DNA of 64,000 bases from Kryptolebias marmoratus. Taxonomy: Eukaryota > Chordata > Actinopteri > Cyprinodontiformes > Rivulidae. The stretch spans positions 11,794,357 through 11,858,356 of the forward strand of contig NC_051450.1 of assembly GCF_001649575.2 (NCBI RefSeq), read 5' to 3'. How positions within the stretch are numbered: the first letter of the stretch is position 1; each line of letters starts with the position of its first letter. Below the pieces are notes generated by a model. It saw nothing but the letters and a program-made list of their open reading frames with translations. It had not been told where the DNA came from and did no database searches. Both the position numbers and the translations under genes were made by a program. Positions 1-13,800 of this stretch are shown here, one piece after another.

Positions 1-1837
1 TATTGAATGGAAAAACAGCAGCTTAAACAGTCTACTTGTGAAAAAGCAATCGTCTACTGGAGAGTGATGGAAAAAAAGGGTGAAGGAAGGGCACAGGAAC
101 CTTGAACTTTTCCAAAGTTTTAGACCACCTTTGAGCAGCTATTTTTCAGTTCCCTGGTTTTATTTGTACTAAGTTATTAACAGTGATGAAGGTGAAGGTT
201 TTTGTGATAATGGTAAGAACCAAATACACACAAAATGTACCAAACTGTGTTATGGAGTGCTACCAACTTGGACTTCTATGTGTGTTGTTTAAAATGTTAC
301 TTTGCTCAATCAGTGTAGTTACATTTAACCCTCATGAAGTCCTCGTAACTGAAGAGAGGAAGAGAAGCCCTTGTACCTTCAGGTCCATTTGACCTGAAGG
401 CCACGGTAGGGTTAAGGTTTCGCACTGATTTCTTTTGCTTCAAAGTGGTTTCTCGTTTGTTGTGTTCTCTGAAATGCCACTTTAGATCACTTATTGCAGA
501 TAGTGAGCTTAGTGCAGCACCCCCAGAGGTGAATTACAACAACACTTTGCATTGTGGAAGCATATTTAAAAGTCCAGTCCTTTAAAAGTCTGAAAATGAG
601 AAGCGTCGCATTTCAGCCTCTTCACCAATCAGCAGCTCGTGAAGATGAGGGCTTTAAATCCATGTTTATCTGCAGCAAACACCTGAGTACCGCAAGCCTC
701 CCGCTGGATAACATGTTCGACAACATTTCCCTGCCCTTCTTGACTCACCTTTCAGACCTGTAATAGACTGATGTGCTTCTTGAGAGGAGAGGGCATGAGT
801 TTCTATTAATGAGCGATACGGAAAGAGCACAACTTCAGAACATCGTGATACTAAAGTAAATCCAACTAGTCTCTGTATACAAACCGTTCTGGTTTATATT
901 AAAGGCTTCTCAACAAATTATAAATCCATAGTAAACCTTAGAAAACATGTGACATGTAAACGGAGCTGTATTTGTAGTCATTTTCATCTCCTTTTTATTT
1001 AACACAAAACCCAGCCTTTAGATTGGATTTACATAGACCCCCTTCATGTTGGATGGCAACTCCACTATGATGGAAAAATCCTGCCAGAACATGGATGGGC
1101 TTCAGAGGATCTTGGTGGTGTATTCCGGTGTATATTAAAGGGATAGTCTAGTCATTTCTGAAGTGACTTTCTTTCAAATAGTTGCTACTTCTTGTCACCA
1201 CAGGGCGCTGCTGTGACAGCCTATGGGAGAAGAGACTCGTTGAAGTAAAAGCCCAGAAGAAACATTAGACTAGAAAGTTCGGGTGTTTAACTGTCCACCC
1301 TATTTCCTTACCACCACCACAACTGACCTCATCAGCTGTGACATCAGTCACACAGCAAAAAGTATGGAGAAAGGTGCGAAAGTCTTTATCCAGGCTAGCC
1401 AAACAAGGACCCATTACCTTTTTCCCAGCCATATAAAACAATTTTTTCTCATAAACAACACACTGGTGTAAAAGAACACTACCTTAGCCGATATTAAACC
1501 TCTACATCTTTTAAATAACACCATTTGGATGCTCCGTCCATACATTTTCATAGTAACAAAGCAGTTGTTTGGTTGAGTAAACAGTAGCAAACTCAACAAA
1601 TGGTGTCACGGAGAAGTGTAGAGGTTTAATATTAGCCCATGTAGTGTGCATTCACATCAGGATGTTGTGATGGGTAGCAGCTTAGTCGGGTGTTTTAAAC
1701 ACAAAAAGATCCCAAAATCAGAGATCATGCATTGCCAAGTTATGACAGTGTTTAAGATTCATGGATGCTTTAAATAAAGCCCACTGCCAAAACGTGAGCG
1801 TGTGTGCGCGTGTTGGTTTGTCGTGTCAGCAAAATAT

Positions 1838-1912
1838 CTCATCAACCAGTGAGCAAATTTTAATGAAACTTTCCGAAAGTAATCACTGGATGTACATCTG
1901 CTACTGATTAAC
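1838..1912 (+). repeat. dispersed repeat family B, fragment
   Basis: This stretch (ending in the words ATGAAACTTTCCGAAAGTAA, then CACTGGATGTACATCTGC and CTGATTAAC) resembles the copy at 50318-50680, which has a closely related TTTTAATGAAAC block followed by a TGATTAACTTTTGG block. It is a degenerate fragment of an interspersed repeat. No coding capacity is visible and the class is not assigned. Confidence 0.5.
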
Positions 1913-4047
1913 CAGATTGTATGCCAAGTGAGAACAGACTGGATGAATTCTCACAATATTAATAATAGTAATGTCGTAATTTAACAACATCAAATACTTT
2001 TAGTCTAAACCTCAGGAAGAAAAAGTGACGGTCAAGCTGTCACTGTAATGTTTTTGGTGATAAAAACCTCATAACAATCTCAACTTTTTTCATTTCTTTT
2101 TATCATTATTGGACACTGTACACATTGTATTCATCATGCAAGCTGCGGCAGCTTTGGGAACCAAAATTTTTAATTAAAAATTTAAGTGGTTAATCTTTCA
2201 AAGCAACTGCTAATGATCTGCTAAGATTTATGCCTGTTGTCACGACACGTCCCAAAGCTCAGTTACTCATGTAGGAACATTTCAGAGTCGCCACAGTGCC
2301 AGAAGAGCAAGGTGCAGGCTGCGTAATTGGGATTTTTGTTTGGCAGTGTCTCCGAAGCTCCTTGCGTTTGTAGATAATCCTTACAGGCAACACAATGTGT
2401 TTGTCTGAGCTGTGAGGGAACTGTGAACTAAAGCCTGAGCCTGTAAGCTGCTACTGAAGAAAATGAATGAATACCCACATCCTAAACAAAGCACATCGTT
2501 ACAGTGGGAGTCATGAAGAGGAGCACAAAGGGAGAGGTAGCCATTGAAGCAATCCCACATAAAATGACTCTGTTCTACAGCAGAGAAATTGCTGTTGCGC
2601 TACGAGTTTGCCTTGCTTTTGTTTTGAAATTTTGGATTTCTTAATATGGTGCAGGCGTTCTAGTTAATTTTTCATATATGACAATGTTAATTAGTCATAA
2701 TAACAGCTTAATTATGTCATTTTCGCAAGCTAAAGCTTATTTTTTCAAATTAACAGGATAAGTTATTTATGCTAGCAATTGATTCAACATGAAAATGTCT
2801 CATTAAGGAGGGTCCATCACTGTTGTATTGAGCATTCCCAACCATTAAGGTAGCAATGCTGAACACAAGAAACACTTTTTGACATCATAATCATCCAAAA
2901 AATAAAGCTTTTTGTTTATGTTTGAGAAAACAAGTTGTGATTCCTGAGGTAAAACTAGTCTGGATATCTTGAAATAACAAAACATAAATTTCAGAAAATC
3001 ACATTATAGGTAATAATAGCGAGTGTGGCCACTCTCTGCTTCCATAAAGATAATGTTTCCAGTTTAATTCATGCTTTTTAATGGGGGCTGGGTTTGATTT
3101 ATTTTGATGTGGCTGATTCTTTGGATTTCCTTGTTTTTTATTTGTAAAAGAACAGACAGATAAGTGTGAGTTGACTCTATAAAAGTTAAACACTCGAGTG
3201 ATACAAAAGTCAACCTTGTGTGAACAAGTTTTCTGTATCTTTATCAGTCTTGTTGAATGAATGCAAACAGATCAAACTGAAAGAAAACTTATACAAATAA
3301 ACCTGAAAAAAAAACACAGTCATTTAACAAGTAATTTACAACCAGCTTAACCAATAATACAATGACAACCAACAGGATGTTGAGTTGGTTGTTTTGCTTG
3401 TTAATTAAACAACATAATTGCCTAGAATAAAAAGAGTGAAATCCAGACAATTGTGTATAAAATCAAATAATTTGTCAACCTATTTTTTCAATGTCAGATT
3501 TATGTGAAACTAACAAGAATAAATTGTATTTCTATTGAAGTAAATCTAACATTTTGGAGTTGTTTTTTTTTTTTTTATTGTAACAACCCATTTGAAAATG
3601 TTGCTATGACTGAAGGGATAAAAAATACTGTATGATTATTATATGTGATTAATGTATGAGGGATAACTTATGTATCTATACATCAGGAACTGTAAGAGTT
3701 GTAGCAGACCAGCTCAGACCAGAAAATAAAACCACCACAAGGATCACACTGTGTCCAGCTTACAGCCCAAAAGCCTAAATTATTCAGGTTTCACAGTTTG
3801 CCAGTGGTGAGAGAACACAAAAAAAAAAAAAACGACAGATGCTCACTAATGCTCCTGACAGCTGACCATCGACCCAGAGTGTAACAAGGTAAAAACCGAA
3901 CCCAACACACCATTCCTCTGGGTAATCCAGCACAGCACCAGTCTTTAAGTACTTATGACAAATAAACCCGAAAGCCTTTTTTCTTTTCTTTATTCAACAC
4001 AGTTCTATTATTCCTTAGAAATCCATACATCCAATGGCCTTTAATGC

Positions 4048-4290
4048 CAGAGATTTAAACTAAGATCATCTTGTGCTGAGAAATTAGGAGTAAAAGCCGT
4101 TTTGCTCTAATCTTGAAAATAAATCTCAAGCAATATTGCGAGATTTCACATGATCTGTTAGCACACAGAGGAGGTCCCTTTTAGCTACTACCACATTGAA
4201 TTTAAACTCAGTGCCTGCAATGACTGATTTATAGCCATTTTAGTGTTGATAAAAGTTGATTAGCTGTGGCTGTCATTTTGAGTTGTTTTT
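4048..4290 (-). repeat. dispersed repeat family B, fragment (reverse orientation)
   Basis: The words ACTAAGATCATCTTGTG, CAAGCAATATTGCGAGA, TTTAGCTACTACCACAT and TTATAGCCATTTTAGTGTT recur in the same order at 61080-61270. The last part also recurs at 63140-63255. The match is imperfect, as expected for an old interspersed repeat. No coding potential is visible. Confidence 0.55.
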
Positions 4291-5778
4291 TTTTATTAAA
4301 AAAAAGGGTTGCTCTTCTCATCTCAGCAAGTTAAGCCAACATGGTTGTAAATAGGTTCAGATTTTTGAATAAGAAGTAAACATCCTCTAAAGTTTCATAT
4401 TCTCGCACCACTCTGAGCCTGTCATGCCTCAGTAGGTGACCGGAATTAACACAAACTCACCAATTTATGTTTTTTTTTATGTTGATTGTTTTGTGAATTC
4501 ATTAAAACAACAGCCAGCTCAGTGTCCTCGGATCTCTAACCTCCAAGGACCGCTGCGCCTAACAAGGACCTGACTCATTACTTTATCCTTCAACTGTCTC
4601 ATTATTTCAGCTTTTTTTTAGGTGTTTCTTTTAGATTTACTATTAGCTTTTGCAATGCAAATCTGGTGCTTAACTCAGCGGCTCCAAAAAAGAAAAACTG
4701 TCCCAACTTATTACTGCTGAGAAATTCGGGCACTTGAGAAGTAGTTAAAGTAAAACCAAGAACAACACTGAACAATAATCCCAAACTTTTTGAAACAAAA
4801 GTGTGTTTTCGGGGTTTAGGGAACTTTCCATAATCTCTGCACTGCAGCATCAGGTCTGCAGTAAACGTTTCTGCTCCGATATGCCTTTCTGGATGGAGGA
4901 TGATAGCTCATGTGTCATAACTGCAGGCCTATCACTCGCTGAGTTCCCTGCAGTGTTAGCCAATATGTTCAGTAGACATAGATGTGGGCATTGCCTAATG
5001 GAATCCAGTCAGCATGGCTGATACCATCACCAAGTCACGCTGCCAAGCCTCGATAACGCTGGGCTCTATCCCTCTTCGGAGCCAAGGCAAGTGTCCTGGA
5101 GAGCCCTGCAAGATGTTACATATTAATACTCCTCGACAAATGCTGGGAGATAAGCAGTCTGGGTATAAATACTTCTTTTTTTGAAATCACTTCGGCACAG
5201 GTTTCTTAAGGCAGACAATCTCTGGCTATTTCCTTCGCACGCGCATGTATCTGAAAACAAATGCTCTGCCCTCGGTAACCTGCACTTCTTTAAGACGCAT
5301 CATCACACGGAGACAACGGAAAGGACTGTTGAGTGTGAACCATTATGGTTCCAACTCTGTAAGTGAAAAAATAATTGGATCTAGTCTGGATAAATTACGC
5401 TACAGGATGGATTTAGTTCAGGAGTTCTCTTAAGGTCCTGTCTCAGAACCTGAACTGGTTAAAGTTTCGATTTAAGCTTTAACTTTATTCGAGATGCTTT
5501 TTCAAATCAGTTCGTTGAAGATTTGTTGCTGTGTTTGGGCATGATTGGGCTGCTCTGTGGCTCAGTTTTGGCCGAGCTTCAGCTGTTTGACAGATGGCCT
5601 CATGGTTGACTCAGTGGCTGTGAATCAAACCCAAACCATCAGCCCCCCTCGGCCGTGTTTAACAGTTAAACCTGGATTATCTCTGATGAAACATGAAACT
5701 GTACATAATGTTCAAACATCTCCTTTTCGGTCCTGTCTGTCCAAGGAACATTGTTCTACAAGTTTTATATTATATATT

Positions 5779-7159
5779 GTTTAGATCAGGGGTCATCAAC
5801 CTTTTTGAAACGAAGAGCTACTTCATGGCTGCTGAGTCACACGAAGGGCTACCAGTTTGATACACTCTTCTGAAATAATACATTTCCTCAATATGCTTTT
5901 AGTTATACTTTAATTATCATTAATGGTACTTATCTATGTGAAGACACTGATCACGTTAATAAATTTTAGCACAACAATGACAGCAAAATGGGAAACATAT
6001 CAATATCCACCACTTTATCTCTATTTATCTCAGCAACCGTTAAATTTTCAGATGATCACTTAAAGTACATCACTACATTTACATAGGAATTTTCACTTTC
6101 ACTCATTTTCACTAGCCACCGACAAACCCTTTTAACAAATCATGAACTATGTTGCACCATGTTTCAAAAAGTTATCAATTATCTAATGTAAAAGAAAAAT
6201 CAGCTTACATATTTAAAATAAATCTTGTCACATTTTGAACTCATGACCAAATCTTCAACATTTTTAACAATGTAATTATTGCACACATGTACACAGTTTT
6301 AAATTTAACACAGTTCTTCACCATTTTAATTCAACTTTGTAGTTAGTGGGAAGACTGACATTGCATGCTGTTCACCAGTGCATTGTAATCTGGTGTGTAA
6401 CTTGACACTGCAACTGTGAGTGCATCTTTCAGATGTGCATCAGTGAGGCGTGTTCTGTGTTTGTTCTTAATGAAGTTCATATCAGAGAACGCTGATTCAC
6501 AGAGATAGGTTGAACCTCTAAACGAGGCTTCAGTCGCTTTCTCTGACTTTTTCGCCGGCCTTGTGAAAAAAGACTGTCGCTTACCCAAAGCTGCCTTTAG
6601 CTTACAAGCTTTTTCTGCCCGTAGTGCGCTTCCCGGTGGGTAGTTAGCATGGTAGCTTTTGTGACACGATGTGAAGTGTCTCTCCACATTGTGCCGCTTT
6701 GCCGTCGCCACAGTTGCCCCGCAAATCAGACACACACAGGTTTCTTTTACAGTCGTAAAAAAGAATTCCTCCTCCCATTCGCTGTGAAAGTGATACGTTT
6801 TCTTTCTTTTTTCTGCCATGTTTCGGGGTAAGAAACTGCATTCTGCGCCGATCTCTGCTGCGCGAGCTAGCTTACTCTCCACGGACACTGGGAACTTTGA
6901 ACTATAGAAGGTCAGAGTTCACCTAATCCTCTTTAAACTTAATATATAATGAACTTATTTTTAAGATATTGTCATTTTAAATCAAATCTATATGAATGCA
7001 AGTGTGATTAAAAAAGAATAGCAACAGAATAAAATTTAATTTTAGAGCAGCTCACGATTGAGTTGTGCTATTTTTAGAAGAGGCCGGCGGGCGACTTGTC
7101 TGGTCCTTGCGGGCAACCTGGTGCCCGCGGGCACCATGTTGGTGACCCCTGGTTTAGAT
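5779..7159. mobile_element. hAT-family DNA transposon, internally deleted, with intact ends and 8-bp target-site duplication
   Basis: The element proper is 5787-7151 (1,365 bp). Its left end is CAGGGGTCATCAAC and its right end, read inward, is CAGGGGTCACCAAC, giving a 14-bp terminal inverted repeat with one mismatch. Both ends are flanked by the same 8 bases, GTTTAGAT (5779-5786 and 7152-7159), the duplication length expected for hAT. A GC-rich subterminal block lies at about 7081-7140. One minus-strand frame (6343-6888) encodes the two ends of a transposase. The catalytic middle is missing, so the copy must be non-autonomous. The perfect duplication suggests a fairly recent insertion. Confidence 0.88.
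6343..6888 (-). pseudogene. hAT transposase remnant: BED-type zinc finger fused to the transposase C-terminal tail
   Basis: This 181-residue open frame lies inside the hAT element. After a short leader, residues about 24-90 form a BED-like zinc finger: an aromatic-rich HFHSEWEEEFFF entry, a CLIC cysteine pair, then VERHFTSCH supplying the histidines. A basic linker follows to about residue 125. The rest (STYLCESAFSDMNFIKNKHR onward) resembles the C-terminal hAT dimerisation region of GTF2IRD2/ZBED-like transposases. The RNase-H-like catalytic core that should lie between is absent, so the junction near residue 124 marks the internal deletion. The frame is still open, so a small DNA-binding protein is possible, but there is no sign of a host promoter or introns. 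A transposon relic is the likeliest reading. Confidence 0.75.
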
Positions 7160-7800
7160 GTAGCTTTGAAAACCTTTTTGGCCTTTTTTCTGAAAGGGAG
7201 AAACTTTTAACATCATGGGTTTTGAAGGATATTTAAAATGCTAACTGAGGCTTGTATAATCTGGGATGTATAGTAGCTTCTGGGGTTTTTCCACCTCTTT
7301 GAGCATTGCACAGTCTGGCCTCGGGGTGAACTTCCTGGGCAGCCGACTTGAATGTATTCCATTCTTATAATGTTTATAAGTCCCATCTCAAATTGATAGA
7401 CTGCAACAATGTTTTCCATGTTCAAGTCTTTTCTTTCTGGCTCTCAAATGCTCCAGAGCTGCAAATTGCTTAAACTCCCAATTTTTATCAAGATCCTCAC
7501 ACTTAGCGATGATCAGTAAATCATAAGCTGCTTATTCTTTTAATTTCTTTTGAAGCAGTAACTGTGGCTTTTTTGTTGTGTTTGTTGTTTTGTTTGAGTT
7601 TTTGCTCAGTAAATGTTTTGTTCTTCATCTGAGGTTATACCTAATATGGAAAATGATAAGACCCAAACAATTTTTGATGTGTCCCAATTTCTAAAACTTT
7701 AAAATTGAAAGAAGCATTTTTATTTAAAAATTGACTATTTAAAACTGATTTGAAAGTGGACTTTTTGATCCTATATATAAATATAAATGTGAAACAAATG

Positions 7801-8508
7801 TTAAAGGGACGGCTCAGACTTTTTAAAGTGGGGTTGTGTGGAAAGGTTATAACAGTTAATATCTTACCTGTTTTAAATAGCTCATCAACTTCAGTTTGGA
7901 GTAATAAAAGGTTCATTCTGACCAGATTGATGAACTAACAGCTAGTCCAAGCAGGGCCAAGACCAAAATGCATTGCTGCCATCCTAAAGCAACTCCAAAC
8001 CCAAGTTTAATCACTGTTCATGCAAAAAGCTATTTTATAAACCATTACATTTCCATCAATTTTGCACTACCTGGTTGTTTTGGCCTGAGGTGCCCAGGCT
8101 GCGCCATAATGGAAAAAAAAGTTGGCGACAGTTAATCAAGTCTGTGTTAAAGTTAAAAATAATTAATGTCTTACCTGTTGCAGATAGCGTCCCGAACATC
8201 CTCAGTTTATGCCGAACAGGACGAATGAGCTAACAGCTAACTTTACAGCAGCGAAGACCAAAGTGGACTGCTGATGTATTAAAACTGTTAAACACAAAGT
8301 TTATTTTTCCAACCTGAAGTCATTCAAGAAGCCTCCCACAACAAGTTAAATATTAACTATTTATATATATTTTACAAAGAGAAAAATACAGTGTAATGCA
8401 AAACCGATGGCGATGTTATAACATTTTTAGGTTAACATATAAAATATTAATTGTTAGTAACTTCTCCACAGAACCTCACTTTAAGATCTGAACTGTTTTT
8501 TTTTTTAA
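7801..8508. mobile_element. TTAA-flanked inverted-repeat element (family A), with an internal partial duplicate
   Basis: The left end is TTAAAGGGACGGCTCAGAC, followed by the family block GGAAAGGTTATAACAG, ATCTTACCTG, CTGACCAGATTGATGAAC and CAGCTAGTCCAAGCAGGGC. A second partial left arm (TTAATGTCTTACCTGTTGCA) occurs near 8163. The right end, CTCCACAGAACCTCACTTTA then AGATCTGAACTG and TTAA at 8505-8508, is the inverted form of the left end. The structure fits a MITE with TTAA ends. No transposase is present. Confidence 0.6.
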
Positions 8509-10437
8509 TCCCTTATAATGCAATACCAGTAAAACATTTCTGTATTAGTTTCTCTCTTTGTTCTTGAACTTTTGAGTGAATGCCTAAAACTTTGGAATTT
8601 GACTGTAAAATAAGTCAAACCAAAACAAATCTTGTAGATCGTTTTATTTATTTTTTCTTCTTTTGGTCTCCACTGAGTAAAAAAAAAAAAAAAAAAAAAA
8701 TCATGTTTTGTTTCCCATCAAATATGAATTACAGTTTATAGGATCACATTTAAAATTCCAGGTCACCACTCAAGCTTTTTCCGAGCGCTGTTGGCAGTCA
8801 TCGCTGCTGTTTATTTCATAGGCTCAGACACCCAAACTGACGGAGCTTGCATACAAATTTTGCCTCTTCACATCAAGAGACAGTAAGGTAGACAAACACA
8901 GCGATCACGGATTTAAATGATGAAATACTGCTACTGTATATGGATATGTATTCAAATTTGTGCTGCAACTACCCCGGCGCTGCATGAGTTATGAGAACGC
9001 CTGATCACTTGTCACCGGCTGGCATAAGGGAATGAGGCATGTGTCATATCTTGTTTAAGCAGCTCGATCCAGTGTGTGTGTGTGTGCTGATGGTTTACAG
9101 CAACTTCTCAGCTTCTCATCGCAGCCCATGTTGTCGAACGGTTCCTCCCCTCCGGCTGTTAACTGACTTGGGAAGTTTCCCGCTGGATACAGTGACGACA
9201 ACTGGCATCTATGTTTCGGAGCAAGGCGAACGGAGGTCAGCCGGAGGAGACGTCGTAATCTTCCCCTCTACTTTCACTGGCGCTGCTGCCGTCCACGTGA
9301 GCTGACGGCGCTTCAGACGTCCCAGCGTGCAGTTTTACCTCTCAGGAAGGGAGCCGACGCCAGGCATCCATTCCAGTGTGCATATGCTCATGCCAAAAGT
9401 TTCAAGGTGCCAAGAGACTGATGCAGCATGTGCTGGGATCTCATACAGTCTACGTCCAAGTCCTTCGGGCTCTACGTCGCCACGTCCTTCAAACTCCATG
9501 AAGATGTCCCCCCAAAAATGGGGGGGAAAATGCAGCAATGAAGACGTTCGACTCTCCCAGCAAGTAGTCCACTGCATGATATGCGGAAAAACACATTAAT
9601 TATGCATTACACAGTTGAAACTCTGTATCTCTGATGTGTGTGCGTCAGCAGGGCATTTTAAAGTTTGGTTCCTTTTCCTTGATCTACTTAAAATCCATAA
9701 AGTTAACTGAAATTAAATCAATTTGTGTTTTTAATAAAACGGGCCACCCATGTTTGGATTATTGCACATTTTATTCCAGTATTACTTAAAAAAAACTGTT
9801 TTATTTAGCAGTAGTTTGAGCCAGTAATCATTTCTAATAAAATCCTCCCTTTCTACTCTGACAATGCCACGTGGGATACAGTGTCTTCATTAATGTAAAT
9901 GGATTATCTCATAAGTGAAACGGGCAGGATGAAGTCTAACGATGTTCAGATAAGAATGAGGTTCTCTTTTGATGAGTAATTCGATGACTGTGGCTTTTTG
10001 TCTGCTGGGGGCGATAAAGCATTGTGCTCGGGTGGCCGTGAAAGAAAAGATGAATAGTGCAATGCAACTTTGGAGATCACCGCAGACAGAATATTGCTAC
10101 TTAGGACTTCCTCTAGTAATGAATGACATAAAATTAACAATTTAATTTCTTTAGTAGAATTAGTACACTTACCTAACCTGAAAAAGTTAAATATTAAAAG
10201 TACAATATTTCAAACTTCTAGGCCTATCTGATAGTATAAATTTGCTATTGTTAAACTATCACAAATTGACAAAAAAACAATAAAGTACTTCCTCTGAAAT
10301 CCCAATAAATTACATTAATTATTCATGGATTATATTTTGTTTTGTGCTAGCTTGCCTCAGTTGTCTGTTTACTAATAGATTTCTCAGTGAATGGGACATC
10401 AGTGACTTTAAAATAAATTTCCCAAAAGAAACAACAA

Positions 10438-10800
10438 AGTTTATTGTATTGTATTGTATTATATTATATATCAGATATCACATCACATTTTATTGTAACT
10501 TAGTGTATTGTATTGTATCATCACTTATCAAATTGTATTTTGTCATATTGTATTGTACTGTGTTGTATCATGTAATACCATATTGTAACTTTTTGTATTT
10601 TATCATTTGTATTGGATCATTTTGTATCATGTTGTATCGTAACTTATCATATGTTACTGTATTGTATAGTATTGTATCAAATTGTATCTTATCGTTTCTT
10701 ATTGCATTTTCTTCATTTATATCATATTGTAACTTAGAGTATAATTGTTTTTATTGTGGTGTATCCTATTGTTTGTATTGTATTGTGTCAAATTGGATTG
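10438..10800. repeat. degenerate TTGTA pentanucleotide array
   Basis: About 360 bp is made mostly of TATTG/TTGTA units with variants such as TATCA and TTGTATCATG. This is a diverged minisatellite-like array. It produces a long but meaningless open frame rich in I, L, Y and C. Confidence 0.8.
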
Positions 10801-13800
10801 CATAGTAGCTTCTCATTAAATATTGACTTTGACATAGAATAGAGTAGAAAGATACTCTATATGTTGTCATGATTTTTGTTGTTTGTTGGTTGGTTTTCAA
10901 CACAGATGAATCAATTCAGAATTAGCAGTTTGTTCATTTCCCCATCTGCTTAGTATTGAGTATGCCCCCCCCCCCATCACCACCACCCACCCTAACCCTA
11001 ACAGATGGGTTGTTCTGAAGTGTCTAACACAAGTGGAATGTTAACAATAAAAAACAACAGAAGTAAAACTCTAAAACGTATTGGCTGAAGGATAAAGCAG
11101 GTCATGTAAATAAAATAGCAAATATTGAGAAGCTGTTTTTTTTTTTTTTTATTGCTTCAGTACTTTTTAAGAAACTTTCATTTGGTACACAGTGTCTCAT
11201 GTTTTGTAACTCCACCATTAGGTCAAAGATTTAATTTTTTTTGTAATATTTTTGTAATATTTAAACTGCATGCAGAATGAAACAAACAATAGATTTCACA
11301 AATTCCAGTGGATTGAGAGTAGCAAAGATTTGGTCTCTCAGAACCAAACTTGGCCTAAGCATCCCAAACCCCTTTTTGAATGTTTGACCATTACGAGGTG
11401 CTGAAGCCCATTAAGGCATTCTGCCTGATCATGGCTGATACAGAACAATCCACTGGACAAATTAATATAGTCAAAGTGGTCCAGTTAAAATCAAGCTAAA
11501 TTAAATGAACTTCGCTGTGAAGAGGACCAGATGAAGAGATGCTTTTAGGTTTTTCTGGCTGCATTTATTTTATGTCACTGAGCAAAAACCTGTCAGGACC
11601 AAAAGTCTTATTTGATAGGGAAGAAAAAAGCAAATTCAATTTGCCAAACACTTTGGATTTTGGCCAGTCTTTTCTAAAAACCTTGCTAGTATTTGCATAG
11701 ACTTGCTGCCAGACAGATGTTAAAAATGTCAAACCGTGTTAAAGAAAGAAAACCCTGAATCCACCCTTCTGTGCACACCATACTGTGAGCTACTGGGTTC
11801 TGATTTTTTTATTTATTTTTTGCTCTTTAGACACAATTTGGCAGGATTTAGCAAGACAAAAATTACCTCATAAGATGATGCAAAGAAGATAAGAAGATTA
11901 TACTCGAGAATAATTGTGCACGCCAACTTTATAAAAAAAAAAAAAGGAGCTTGCTTTTTATTATTTTATTCAGTTATTGATAGCAAGGTGGTTCAAGATG
12001 GATTGAAAGTGACAGTGGAGCGAAATAGCATCGCAAAGACCCAGCAGCATGAGTAACAATCTAAATCAAATATTAAATTCATTCAAAAGGCGATGAAACT
12101 GGTGGTGACAGTGTAATCAATCCACATTCTGGCCTGATCAATTGTTTAACAGCTCAAACAAAAGAGTCCAAATGAAAAAAAAAAAAAAAGAACAAAGTTG
12201 ATCTTTCCACAGCTGTAAAAACTATCTCCATTTATTTTTCTCTTCTCTGTTTTCATTCATTTATTAATATTTCCTTCCTTACCGCTTTCTGGTCGGATTT
12301 CTGTACATTTTGTGTCGCAGCACAGCACTCTCCCATTTGGGTTATTTTTGGTGTACAACAACAACAACAGAGAAGCTACTTGCATTATTTCTTTCCTTCG
12401 TGACAGATTCCCCCCACTGCCCTGCGTATCCGTCTTTCTTCCCAGCTTGGCCACATTTCTTTTGAAATAGAAAGGAAAGGTCAGAGCATATTCACGAGGT
12501 GACAGCAGATACGTCATCTAAATCCATGGTGAGCTTTCAATAATATATCTCACACACAGACGCTCAATTTTTCATTAGAGGAGGAGTTGGAATAGAAAAC
12601 TTTCACTGGTCTTTCTGGCTGTTTTACAAAGAGGTAAACAAAATTTTTAAAAGTCGCTTTTTTTTTGCTAATTAACTGGATAGAAACTAAAGTTCTGGGG
12701 AAGGGTTTTCAGCAAGTGCAAGCAAATGTGCCATAGGTTTTGATCAGGAGGATGCATCCCTTAACGGTTTAAGTTAAGTGTTGTGTAGGTTTCAGGCTGT
12801 CGAAGCCATTAGTAAGCAGGCATTTCTTCACACCCTGTCTCACTCTATCACTCTTTGTCCTTGTCCTTGATTAGAATGCACCCTGGTTGTCTGTTTGCCT
12901 GCTCATTAATCACACTGCAAGCGAGTGGGCCCAACACTAAATATACAGTTTGTCCTCATCTCAGCTCTCAACACAAAGTGCTTTTGCAGCAGAAACCCAC
13001 AAAGGGTCATGAATGACTCACAAGCAGGACCCTAGGAGTTGGGTTTCTTTGCTTTTAGTGGGCCTACCAGTGTGCAGGGTGTAAATTGATTGCCACCATT
13101 TGTATAAATGGTCCTCCTAGATGGTTGGTTTACATGTTGGACAGCAATAGGCAATGGGATGGGCTCTGTGGAAGTATTTCTGTCCTTATTTTCAATAAAT
13201 GTGAATGTAATCGCATTAAATACATGTTTTTTTTTTTTTATCTTAGCCTAACTTTTATCCAACTTTCAGGAGTGGCAAAGCCTTCTTTATTTAGATATCT
13301 CATCCCTTCACATGTTCTCTCTCTTAAAGAGGTGTGAAAATTACCCCTGCAGTGTGATTCAAAACCTTGAAAAGCACAATCATTAAACTAGTGATCATCA
13401 ACTCATGGCCTGCAGGCTAGATCCAGCCCATCAGATCATTCCATCTGACTGGTGAATTAATAAATTGTTAATAAATCAAGTAACAGTAATAAGTTTGCCT
13501 GGTCATCGCATGTGATCAGAAGTAATACGGGAAATGGCGCAACAAGAAAACCTGCTGCTGAGCCTGATAGACCCCTGGGGTTCTTTTAGCTCAGCTGGAT
13601 GAGGCTCAAAGTTAGATTTAGGCATGTTTTTTTCCTTGCCAATCCTGTTTTACCTTAACTTTTTAAATTCTGTGAAGTTGTTTTGCAGTTAGAGTCAGAT
13701 GCAGATGTGTTAACTATAAAAAAAAATATTTTTTTCCCCATATTTGTTTTTGATGTAGAACTGTCAAGTAATAGTAAAACAATTTTTATCAATACTTTTC

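Larger units (their letters stand above)
1..5778. other. gene-poor intergenic DNA
   Basis: No open frame here looks like a real gene: all are under about 85 codons and none shows a recognisable domain or a spliced neighbour. The stretch is AT-rich, with several homopolymer runs (for example T-runs near 3561 and A-runs near 3820). It contains fragments of a repeat family that recurs elsewhere in the window (near 1840-1910 and 4048-4290, listed separately). I see nothing else I can support. Confidence 0.7.

Noticed and set aside
10344..10805. 153-codon open frame
   Set aside because: It lies entirely in the degenerate TTGTA array and its composition is that of the repeat.
13388..13470. ATCATCAACTCATGGCCTGC, resembling a hAT end
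   Set aside because: Only one end is visible, with no opposite terminus and no target duplication.
13567..13600. TTTTAGCTCAGCTGGATGAG, resembling a tRNA A-box
   Set aside because: No B-box (GGTTCGAATCC-like) or foldable cloverleaf follows at the right distance.
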